A stretch of DNA of 64,000 nt from contig NZ_CP023689.1 of NCBI RefSeq assembly GCF_008704715.1, positions 248,001-312,000 on the forward strand, written 5' to 3'. This stretch comes from Streptomyces chartreusis. Lineage in GTDB: Bacteria; Actinomycetota; Actinomycetes; Streptomycetales; Streptomycetaceae. Within the stretch, counting starts at the first letter, position 1; each line of letters starts with the position of its first letter. The notes under the pieces were generated by a model, which saw only the letters and a list, made by a program, of their open reading frames with translations, was not told the origin of the DNA and ran no database searches. The position numbers and the translations under genes were made by a program. Below are positions 1-6,996 of this stretch, one piece after another.

Positions 1-208
1 GGAGATTTTCGGCCTCAGCCGGACAGGGCGAGTGGGTCGTCGCCGGCGCTGATCCGCGAGCCGAACTGGGCCTCTCCGCAAGGCACTTGAGCCTCGCCCC
101 CTTCCCCGACGCGCTCGTTCCGACGCGGAACCGTTTCACCGGGCGCCCGTGTCCTCCAACTCGGAAGGTGGTTCCAGTCCGCGGAGCCGCCTGTGAAGGG
201 GGATGGCC

Positions 209-655
209 ATGGGGCAAGTACGCGAGGGGGCACGGTTAGGGGCTTGGGCCGTCGTCGGGGTCATCGGCCTGGCGGTGCTGTACGTGATCGGGGCGTTCGC
301 CTTCGGTGGTGCGGGGTGGATCACGGCCCCGTTCCGTGGTGAGGCGGAGAAGCGCGAGAACACGGTCGGGTCGGGCGAGTTCCGTCAGACGACCTACGAG
401 CAGTTCTTCGATCTGTGCGAGGCCGTGCAGAACGCCGAGGGGACGATCCAGGCGCTCCAGGACGAGCGGAAGGGCGCCTCGGAAACTCGAAAGACGCAGA
501 TCGACCAGTCGATCACCGCGCTGAAGGCCACGCGGATCGAGTCGGTCAACGAGTACAACTCAAAGGCGCGCCAGGAGCACCGCGCGCCCTTCCGTGACAA
601 GGATCTGCCGTATCGGCTGGATGCCGGTGCCGAGCGGACGACGTGCACCAACTGA
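209..655 (+). CDS. Membrane-anchored coiled-coil protein, unknown function
   Basis: About 148 residues. A hydrophobic segment near residues 8-35 (GVIGLAVLYVIGAFAFGG) is the only membrane span. The rest is polar and mostly helical, with a likely coiled coil (AEGTIQALQDERKGAS) and a C-terminal part containing NEYNSKARQEHRAPF. ATG 209 is preferred because the purine run AAGGGGG lies six bases before it; ATG 203 abuts that run. It is followed 34 bases later by a lipoprotein gene on the same strand, so the two are probably co-transcribed. I recall similar proteins from actinomycete phages and plasmids, so the pair may be cargo of a former mobile element; that is inference. No enzymatic motif was seen. 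Confidence 0.6.
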   Translation: MGQVREGARLGAWAVVGVIGLAVLYVIGAFAFGGAGWITAPFRGEAEKRENTVGSGEFRQTTYEQFFDLCEAVQNAEGTIQALQDERKGASETRKTQIDQSITALKATRIESVNEYNSKARQEHRAPFRDKDLPYRLDAGAERTTCTN

Positions 656-689
656 ACCCCATCTCACCCCGGGAAGAGGGCAGCACCGC

Positions 690-1253
690 ATGAAGAAGTT
701 CGCACGCATGGCCCTGGCCACCGTCGTCGCACTCGTCGTGGGCCTGGCCCTCACGTCCTGCACCGACTCCAGCCAGGACAAGGAGAACAAGGCGAAGCAG
801 GAGAACTACGACCACCTCGTGGCCCAGCAGCCGGCGGGCCGCATGGAGTACTCGCCGACCCGAGAAGCGATCAACCAGTGGATCAAGACGTGGGGAAAGC
901 GGGGCAAACTCTCGTACGTCTACATCCAGAACGCCAATGGCGAGTACGGGTACTTCATCATGAAGGGCCTGCCGGTGCCGCGCTGCAAGATGCTCACTCC
1001 GACGGAGAAGGTGGAGTCCACCAACAACGGCGTCGCGGTTCTCGCGCAGCCCGGCATGGACGGGACGTACACCTCGGGTTCCACCTGCAACGCCTACTAC
1101 GGATTCGACGCCACGACGGGTGCGTACATGGAGTTCACGGTCGGCACGAACCAGTCGTTCTTCCTGTTCGACAAGCCGATGACGATGCCGGAGTACGCCA
1201 GCGCGAGGCAGTTGGGGCCGACGTCGGTGAAGGACGTCGAGAAGCAGCGTTGA
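690..1253 (+). CDS. Putative secreted lipoprotein
   Basis: 187 residues. The N-terminus is a lipoprotein signal: MKKFAR, a hydrophobic core, then lipobox LTSC with Cys at about residue 22. The mature part is a small soluble domain with two further Cys that could pair (PRCKM and STCNAYYG). The frame stays open further upstream, but ATG 690 is chosen because it begins the signal peptide and has GGGAAGAGGG just before it. No family was recognised. It lies directly behind the membrane coiled-coil gene and probably shares its transcript. A role at the cell surface is inferred from the signal only. Confidence 0.65.
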   Translation: MKKFARMALATVVALVVGLALTSCTDSSQDKENKAKQENYDHLVAQQPAGRMEYSPTREAINQWIKTWGKRGKLSYVYIQNANGEYGYFIMKGLPVPRCKMLTPTEKVESTNNGVAVLAQPGMDGTYTSGSTCNAYYGFDATTGAYMEFTVGTNQSFFLFDKPMTMPEYASARQLGPTSVKDVEKQR

Positions 1254-1263
1254 TCGGCCTGTC

Positions 1264-1401
1264 TCAGTCACGCCGGCGGGCGGTGAGGATCGCGACGTCG
1301 TCCTCGAACGCACCGTTCGCCAGGCGGGCCAGGGCCGTGTCGAGCATGTCATCGAGGGGGCCGTGCACGGGGAGTGCGGAGATAGCCTCGGGCGCTGCCA
1401 T
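1264..1401 (-). pseudogene. C-terminal remnant of a SpoIIE-type PP2C phosphatase
   Basis: The minus strand encodes about 45 residues ending LANGAFEDDVAILTARRRD and a stop. The LDTALARL...EDDVAILTAR pattern is the usual last helix and strand of SpoIIE/RsbU-type PP2C phosphatases, where the DD pair helps bind metal. Nothing upstream on this strand continues the catalytic domain: the TPR gene occupies it on the other strand. This is therefore read as the stump of a deleted phosphatase gene. A chance match is possible over so short a stretch. Confidence 0.5.
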
Positions 1402-1425
1402 CGTCCGAAGGGGAGGGGCAGGACC

Positions 1426-2073
1426 ATGCAAAGGCATGACTGGGTCGAAAGTGCGGGAGAGCTGTTCGAAGCGGCGATGTTCGGCGGGGACGCGTCCGCG
1501 CTGGACCAGTCCGATGCCCTGCTGGACGCGGTCGAGGCGCCGCTTTCCATGTCGCGGGGCAAGGTGCTGCATGTCCGTTTCCTGAACGACCGCGAGGAGA
1601 ACAGCCAGGAACTGGTGCTGTTCGAGCGCGCGGCCGAGTTGTACGAGCGATTGGGGGACGCGTCGGGTGAAGCGGACGCGTTGTTCTGGATCGGCTGCTG
1701 GCACCAGGTGGTCAAGGGTGACGGCGTCACCGGCGAACCGTACTTCGAGCGGTCGTACGCTCTGGCGAAGTCCGTGGACGACCGGATGACGATGTCCTAT
1801 GCCATTCGGCATCTTGGCTTCGCGGACAAGGACGCAGGCCATTTCGATCGGGCCCGCGAGCGATTGACCGAGTCGGTGATGCTGCGCCGGGAGATCGGCT
1901 TCAGGCCCGGGGAAGCGGCCGGCCTGGTGGCACTGGCCTACCTCGCGGCCGAAACCGGCGACCCGTCGGCGGCGTTCCGACACCTCGACGAGGCGCAGTC
2001 GGTCGCCGAGAGCTGCGGCGCCAAGGCCGTGTCGGGGTGGATCGAGCAGGCCCGGACGCTCATACGACCCTAG
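1426..2073 (+). CDS. Tetratricopeptide-repeat (TPR) protein
   Basis: 215 residues, all helical, with repeated TPR-like units such as ELVLFERAAELYERLGDASG, YFERSYALAKSVDDRM, RARERLTESVMLRREIG and AFRHLDEAQSVAESCGAK. TPR solenoids bind peptides or partner proteins; no other domain is visible. The start is ATG 1426, preceded by the purine-rich GGGGAGGGGCAGG; the frame is open further upstream but that part reads through the phosphatase remnant on the other strand. A soluble adaptor role is inferred. It stands alone between the remnant and a VWA gene. Confidence 0.65.
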   Translation: MQRHDWVESAGELFEAAMFGGDASALDQSDALLDAVEAPLSMSRGKVLHVRFLNDREENSQELVLFERAAELYERLGDASGEADALFWIGCWHQVVKGDGVTGEPYFERSYALAKSVDDRMTMSYAIRHLGFADKDAGHFDRARERLTESVMLRREIGFRPGEAAGLVALAYLAAETGDPSAAFRHLDEAQSVAESCGAKAVSGWIEQARTLIRP

Positions 2074-2167
2074 GCGCCGGCCGGGGCCCCCATTTTCAGT
2101 GCTGCCCAAGTGGAGCGATGTCAGCAAAGGCAGGACTCTCTCCACAATTTGTGGCCACTCTGGAGAG

Positions 2168-2911
2168 GTGATCGAGACGAGCCGCAGGGACCGCGCCTCC
2201 GCCATCAGCCTTTCCAAGGTGCAGGAGCGAGCGCCCGACCTGGTCAGCCTCTACAAGACGGCGGGGACCAGCATCCGTAACCACGGGCTGGAAGGGGTGC
2301 GGGCCGCGGTGTACCTCGTACTGGACCGCTCAGGCTCCATGCGGCCCTACTACGCGAACGGCACGATGCAGCACCTCGCGGAGCAGGTACTGACGCTGTC
2401 CGCCCACCTCGACGACGACGGCACCGTCCCCGTGGTCTTCTTCTCCACCGACGTGGACGGAACCACCGACCTCAACCTCGGCGGGCACCGCGGCCGCATC
2501 AACAAACTGCACGAGAACCTCGGGCACATGGGGCGCACGAACTACCACTGGGCGATGGACGAGGTCATCGACCACTACCTCGACTCCGCGAGCGAGGCGC
2601 CCGCCCTGGTGATCTTCCAGACGGACGGAGGGCCCACCAGCAGGCCCGCCGCCGAGCGCTACCTGTGCAAGGCCGCCCGTCTGCCCCTGTTCTGGCAGTT
2701 CATCGGCTTCGGCGACCCCGCCGACAACGAGTTCGCGTTCCTGCGCAAGCTCGACACCCTCGCCGTACCCGACCGCCGAGTCGTCGACAACGCCGGCTTC
2801 TTCCACGCCGGACGCACGCCAAGGAACGTAAGCGACGGCCTCCTTTTCGATCGGCTGCTCGGGGAGTTTCCGGATTGGCTCGCCGCCGCGCGCAGCGCAG
2901 GTGTCGTGTAG
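2168..2911 (+). CDS. VWA-domain protein, TerF-like
   Basis: About 247 residues from GTG 2168; the frame is open to GTG 2099, so the start is uncertain. After a helical lead-in (ISLSKVQERAPDLVSLYKTAG) comes a von Willebrand A domain with a MIDAS motif DRSGSM at about residues 53-58, a GGHRGRINKLHENLGH segment and the Asp-containing FQTDGGPTS strand. Streptomyces proteins of this type resemble the VWA part of TerF and often occur near tellurite/stress TerD-type genes. No TerD gene is nearby. It probably binds a divalent metal and a protein partner in the cytoplasm; no signal peptide is present. Confidence 0.7.
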   Translation: MIETSRRDRASAISLSKVQERAPDLVSLYKTAGTSIRNHGLEGVRAAVYLVLDRSGSMRPYYANGTMQHLAEQVLTLSAHLDDDGTVPVVFFSTDVDGTTDLNLGGHRGRINKLHENLGHMGRTNYHWAMDEVIDHYLDSASEAPALVIFQTDGGPTSRPAAERYLCKAARLPLFWQFIGFGDPADNEFAFLRKLDTLAVPDRRVVDNAGFFHAGRTPRNVSDGLLFDRLLGEFPDWLAAARSAGVV

Positions 2912-3006
2912 CAACGCCCCCAGCCCTCGGGCGACTTACGAACCCTTGTGCGAACCCGGTCCGGCCTGCTGTGTAATCTCGCTTCCCTCATCACAGGGGA
3001 GGGATA

Positions 3007-3792
3007 ATGCGAGGTAGAACGGCCAGAGCGGCCTGGATCCTGGCGAGTGGGGCGGCGGCATTGACGCTGCTGTCCGCGACGGGGGCCCACGCGGAGGGCA
3101 GAGGGGACATCCGCGTCACCAAGACGGTCGTCAATGGGGGGAACAACGTCATCATCGGCACCTCGGCGCGCGTCAACTATCCGATCGCCATCACGATCCG
3201 GGACAACTCCGGTGTGAAGGGGCTGTCGCACGTCAGCGTGTTCAACAAGACGAACGGCTGGGGCTTCAGCGACTGGGTGGACACCCGTTGCGAGAAGAAG
3301 AGTTCCACCACGTCGGTGTGCACCGCCTCGATGATGATCGCCCCGGCGTGGCTCCCGGACAGTGTGCCCGGGGACGTGAACAGCACCGCGGGGGTCTGGC
3401 AGGTCAACGCGACCGTCAAGGCCAAGGACGGGGACTACTGGATCTCGGACCACATCGCCGAGTTCAAGATGAAGCGCGCTTCCAAGCTCACGACGGACGC
3501 CGCACCTGAGCCCGTGGCCAAGGGCGCCACGCTCACCGTCACCGGCAAGCTCTCCCGGGCCAACTGGGAGGACCTGAAGTACCACGGCTACGCCAGGCAG
3601 GACGTGAAGCTCCAGTTCAAGAAGGCCGGCGCCGCCAGTTACAGCACGGTCAAGACAGTGAAGACGGGTGACACCGGACAGCTGAGCACCAAGGTCACAG
3701 CGACCTCGGCGGGAAGCTGGCGCTGGTACTTCCCCGGCACGACGACGACCGCACGCGTCGTGTCGACCGGAGACGCCGTAGCCCTGAAGTAG
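3007..3792 (+). CDS. Secreted two-domain beta-sandwich protein
   Basis: 261 residues. A Sec signal peptide with an AHA-E cleavage site at about residue 29 leads to two beta-rich domains: one of roughly residues 30-155 with a likely disulfide (TRCEKK / SVCTASM), and one of roughly 158-261 resembling an Ig-like fold (TLTVTGKLSR...VKLQFKKAG...WRWYFPG). Such proteins are frequent in Streptomyces exoproteomes; the function is unknown. It is preceded by the purine-rich GGGGAGGGATA and sits alone, tail to tail with the HIT gene. No catalytic motif was seen. Confidence 0.6.
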   Translation: MRGRTARAAWILASGAAALTLLSATGAHAEGRGDIRVTKTVVNGGNNVIIGTSARVNYPIAITIRDNSGVKGLSHVSVFNKTNGWGFSDWVDTRCEKKSSTTSVCTASMMIAPAWLPDSVPGDVNSTAGVWQVNATVKAKDGDYWISDHIAEFKMKRASKLTTDAAPEPVAKGATLTVTGKLSRANWEDLKYHGYARQDVKLQFKKAGAASYSTVKTVKTGDTGQLSTKVTATSAGSWRWYFPGTTTTARVVSTGDAVALK

Positions 3793-3817
3793 CAACAGGT
3801 CGGGCGGAGTTCCAAGT

Positions 3818-3848
3818 CCGGGTCACGACGTACTCCGACGTGACCCGG
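3818..3848. terminator. Bidirectional hairpin between convergent genes
   Basis: A perfect 10-bp inverted repeat (CCGGGTCACG / CGTGACCCGG) with an 11-base loop lies between the convergent secreted-protein and HIT genes and covers the HIT stop codon. There is no T-tract, as is common for actinomycete terminators. Confidence 0.5.
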
Positions 3849-4323
3849 GCGTCGGGCCCAGCCGGTCCAGTTCGCTGAGGATCGCTTCCCGCAGGGCATC
3901 GTGCCGGGGGCCGAGCCTGAACCGCTCGTCGCTCCACCGGTCGGGGGGATACAGCCAGACCGGCTTGCCGACCAGTTCGGCCGGCTCCCACTCGTACCGC
4001 GGCCAGACGTGAGCGTGCAGAAAAGGGTCCGTGTTGCCGAGAATCTCCAGGTTGACCCGCCGGAAGCCGGGGTCCAGACGCAGGCAGGCCCGCTCGACGG
4101 CCTCCCCCAGTCGGTCCATGTCCGACAGGAACGACAGTCGCTTGCCCCTCGGCAGGTCGGACAGCCGTTGGACGCCGGGATCGTCCACGAGGAGCACCGA
4201 ATAGCCGGGCAGGAACTGAACGTCGCCGATCACCGCGAAGCCGGACTCAAGTCGCCGCAGCACGGTCGGGTTCTCGCCCCGCAGAGCGGCCCCGATCCGA
4301 TCCGTCCGCCAGTCGCCGGTCAT
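3823..4323 (-). CDS. HIT-family nucleotide hydrolase/transferase
   Basis: 166 residues, a normal size for the family. The histidine-triad region reads NTDPFLHAHVWPRYEWEP. The first His and the central (nucleophilic) His are present, but the third is Trp, giving HxHxW instead of HxHxH. LPGYSVLLVDDP near the N-terminus matches the substrate-binding strand of diadenosine tetraphosphate hydrolase-type HIT proteins. The enzyme likely cleaves dinucleoside polyphosphates or nucleoside phosphoramidates in the cytoplasm. ATG 4323 is the only good start. Neighbours give no pathway. Confidence 0.75.
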   Translation of the reverse strand: MTGDWRTDRIGAALRGENPTVLRRLESGFAVIGDVQFLPGYSVLLVDDPGVQRLSDLPRGKRLSFLSDMDRLGEAVERACLRLDPGFRRVNLEILGNTDPFLHAHVWPRYEWEPAELVGKPVWLYPPDRWSDERFRLGPRHDALREAILSELDRLGPTPGSRRSTS

Positions 4324-4365
4324 GAACCGACCCTACCCTTACGTGATCATGAACCGGCCCCGGGA

Positions 4366-5184
4366 TCAGGGCGGCGGTGTCTGTCCCTCGACCTCGCGCC
4401 AGAATGCGCGAACCCGTGTGTTGAAATCCTCCGGTGACTCCTGGAAGGGCTGATGGGCCTCCCCCTCGATGATCTCGAAGTGGGCGCCGGGGACGAGGTC
4501 GGCCACGACCCGTCCGAGTCGTGGCGGTGTGGTGATGTCCTGTTCGCCGGCCAGGACGAGGGTCGGTGCGGTGATCGCGGGCAGCCGATCCAGCGTGTCG
4601 TGCCGCATGAACGAGTCCAGCTGGCGCTGGAAGGCCTCAGTGGACTGCGGGTGGGGGAAGGCGAGCGTCTCGTCGATGAAGCGCCGCACCGTGCCGTCGA
4701 CGTGCGCGCGCTGCGTGTAGATCCACAGGAAGAACGCCTCCAGCGCGGCACGCTCGTCGGGCGCGGCCGTGACCAGCCAGTGCCAGGCACGGCCCATTGC
4801 GGCGAAATAGGCGTCGCCCCGTGCCCACGTACTGGTCAGGACGAGACTGCGCACGGACGCGGGGTGACGGAGCGCCAGCTCCTGCGCGATCGCGCTGCCG
4901 CCCGAGAAGCCGGCAATGTGCGCCCTGTCGATTCCCAGCGCCCGGAGCACATCCGCCGCGTCGTCGGCCATCGAAGCCACGGACAAGGGTCCGTCCGGCA
5001 ACGCAGTGCGCCCAGTTCCTCGGTTGTCGAAGGCGATGACCCGGTACTGGTCCGACAGCCCTGCAAGCTGCGCCTCCCACGCCTCCACGGGATCGCCCAG
5101 CCCCGCGACCAGCAGGACATCGGGACCATGCCCCCGACTCTCCGTCCAGATCCTGGTACCGCCGGCTTCGACGTACTCGCCCAT
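4366..5184 (-). CDS. Alpha/beta-fold hydrolase
   Basis: 272 residues. The nucleophile elbow is GFSGGS (Ser near residue 97), the acid is likely Asp in AGEQDITTPP, and the base is His in GEAHQPFQES, in the usual order. The oxyanion region is LLVAGLGDPVEAW. ATG 5184 is chosen for the GGGAGGTG just upstream; the frame is open further but without a ribosome site. The substrate cannot be told from sequence: the family includes esterases, haloperoxidase-like enzymes and C-C hydrolases. It is monocistronic and divergent from the metY leader region. Confidence 0.75.
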   Translation of the reverse strand: MGEYVEAGGTRIWTESRGHGPDVLLVAGLGDPVEAWEAQLAGLSDQYRVIAFDNRGTGRTALPDGPLSVASMADDAADVLRALGIDRAHIAGFSGGSAIAQELALRHPASVRSLVLTSTWARGDAYFAAMGRAWHWLVTAAPDERAALEAFFLWIYTQRAHVDGTVRRFIDETLAFPHPQSTEAFQRQLDSFMRHDTLDRLPAITAPTLVLAGEQDITTPPRLGRVVADLVPGAHFEIIEGEAHQPFQESPEDFNTRVRAFWREVEGQTPPP

Positions 5185-5372
5185 GAACACACCTCCCGCG
5201 CCATCGTCGCCCTCACCGTCCATCGATCAGCCAGCGCCGCGCCGCACCGATCCCCGACATGGCTGACCGAGCGCGCGACCAGCAGCGGCCACGACTCCCG
5301 AGGGGCTGTGTTCACAGCACCGAAGCATTCTGTTGATGGTGCGCCCGGCACCCCGTGTGGTTACCTGAATCC

Positions 5373-5447
5373 ATGACCGTGCTCGTGACCCGCCGCCACG
5401 TTGACTACGTGCGTGTCACCACCACGGCTTGTTCCGCCGTGAGCTGA
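5373..5447 (+). CDS. Cys-containing leader peptide upstream of metY
   Basis: A 24-codon ORF, 164 bases before metY, with the core TRRHVDYVRV and a Cys at codon 20 (TTACSAVS). Short peptides with an RR-x-HVD-x-x-R core and Cys near the end recur upstream of sulfur-assimilation genes in actinobacteria, where they are thought to act as cysteine-sensing attenuators. No Shine-Dalgarno sequence is visible and a TTACCT hexamer lies six bases before the ATG, so the message may be leaderless. No convincing attenuator hairpin was found between it and metY. The regulatory role is inferred from family resemblance and position. Confidence 0.65.
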   Translation: MTVLVTRRHVDYVRVTTTACSAVS

Positions 5448-5611
5448 CTCCGCCCTCCGGCGTTCGACCGGCCTTGTCCACCGCAACGCGCTGACTGTTC
5501 ATCGCGGCCCCCTGACTTGGGCGTGGGCTGTGAGTCGGCGGCGCCCGCGGCATCTTCCCCCCCTCCCCGCTCCGCAACCACGCATCGCCGTACCCGCACC
5601 CAGGGAGAACC

Positions 5612-6973
5612 ATGAGCCAGCCCATCGACTCCGTCACCGCAGGCCACACCCCCGAGGACGAGCCCGCCGGGCCCGACACCTCTGCGTGGTCCTTCGAGAC
5701 CAAGCAGGTCCACGCCGGTGCGGCGCCGGATCCGACGACCGGCGCCCGGGCGACGCCGATCTACCAGACGACGTCGTTCGTGTTCCGGGACACCCAGCAC
5801 GCGGCCGACCTGTTCTCGCTGGCCGAGCCCGGAAACATCTACACCCGGATCCACAACCCCACCCAGGACGTCTTCGAGCAGCGCGTCGCCGCGCTGGAGG
5901 GTGGTGTGGCAGCCGTGGCGCTGTCCTCCGGGCAGGCCGCGGAGACGCTGGCGATCCTGACGCTGGCGAGTTCAGGGGACCACATCGTCTCCAGCGCGTC
6001 ACTGTACGGCGGCACGTACAACCTGTTCCGCCACACGCTGCCGAAGCTCGGCATCGAGGTGTCCTTCGTCGACGATCCCGACGACTTCGAGGCCTGGCGG
6101 GCGGCGATCCGGCCGAACACCAAGGCACTGTTCGCGGAGACGCTGGGCAATCCCCGCGGCAACGTGCTGGACGTACGGGCGGTCGCGGACGTCGCCCATG
6201 AGGCCGGGGTGCCGCTGATCGTGGACAACACGGTCCCGACTCCCTTCCTGCTACGGCCCATCGAGCACGGCGCGGACATCGTCGTGCACTCGGCGACCAA
6301 GTTCCTGGGCGGGCACGGCACCGCCATCGCGGGTGTCGTCGTCGACGGCGGCACCTTCGACTTCGGCGCCCATGCCGAGCGGTTCCCCGACTTCACCGAG
6401 CCCGACCCCAGCTACCACGGCCTCCAGTACTGGCCCGCGCTCGGCCCGGGCGCCTTCGCGATCAAGCTCCGGGTCCAGCTGCTGCGCGACCTCGGCCCCG
6501 CCCTTTCCCCGCACTCGGCGTTCCTGCTCCTCCAGGGCGTGGAGACGCTCAGCCTGCGCATCGAACGGCACTCAGCGAACGCCCAGGCCCTGGCCGAGTG
6601 GCTGGAGCAGCGCGACGAGGTCGCCGCCGTCCATTACCCGGGGCTGGAGTCCAGCCGCTGGTACGAGGCGGGGCGGAGGTTTCTGCCGCGCGGGGCCGGT
6701 GCGGTGCTGGCCTTCGAGCTGCGGGACGGCGTCGAGGCGGGCAAGCGGTTCGTGGACGCCGTCGAGCTGTTCAGCCATCTCGCCAACATCGGTGACGTAC
6801 GCAGCCTCATCATCCACCCGGCGTCCACCACCCACAGCCAGCTGGACGCCGAGCAGCTCGCGGCCACCGGCACCTCCCCCGGCCTGGTGCGTCTGTCGGT
6901 CGGCATCGAGAGCCTCGCCGACCTCAAGGCGGACCTGGAGGCCGGGTTCCGGGCGGCGAAGGGCGCGTCCTGA
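5612..6973 (+). CDS. metY: O-acetylhomoserine aminocarboxypropyltransferase (sulfhydrylase)
   Basis: 453 residues, a PLP fold-type I enzyme of the Cys/Met-metabolism family. It makes homocysteine from O-acetylhomoserine and sulfide in the cytoplasm. The Schiff-base lysine is Lys230 in [13 protein letters not shown]; other landmarks are [24 protein letters not shown] (phosphate-binding loop) and [14 protein letters not shown] 5612 follows AGGGAGAACC. metX follows at once, so acetylation of homoserine and its sulfhydrylation are coupled. The Cys-containing leader peptide upstream suggests control by sulfur status. Confidence 0.92.
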   Translation: MSQPIDSVTAGHTPEDEPAGPDTSAWSFETKQVHAGAAPDPTTGARATPIYQTTSFVFRDTQHAADLFSLAEPGNIYTRIHNPTQDVFEQRVAALEGGVAAVALSSGQAAETLAILTLASSGDHIVSSASLYGGTYNLFRHTLPKLGIEVSFVDDPDDFEAWRAAIRPNTKALFAETLGNPRGNVLDVRAVADVAHEAGVPLIVDNTVPTPFLLRPIEHGADIVVHSATKFLGGHGTAIAGVVVDGGTFDFGAHAERFPDFTEPDPSYHGLQYWPALGPGAFAIKLRVQLLRDLGPALSPHSAFLLLQGVETLSLRIERHSANAQALAEWLEQRDEVAAVHYPGLESSRWYEAGRRFLPRGAGAVLAFELRDGVEAGKRFVDAVELFSHLANIGDVRSLIIHPASTTHSQLDAEQLAATGTSPGLVRLSVGIESLADLKADLEAGFRAAKGAS

Positions 6974-6996
6974 ACACCGTACTGACGCCGTCTCAG

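Noticed and set aside
15..233. Minus-strand frame at the left edge
   Set aside because: No recognisable motif and overlap with the first plus-strand gene; could be a gene end but cannot be supported.
5224..5611. SAM riboswitch (SAM-I/SAM-IV type) upstream of metY
   Set aside because: The conserved core of these riboswitches was looked for and not found. The leader peptide is a better explanation of sulfur control.
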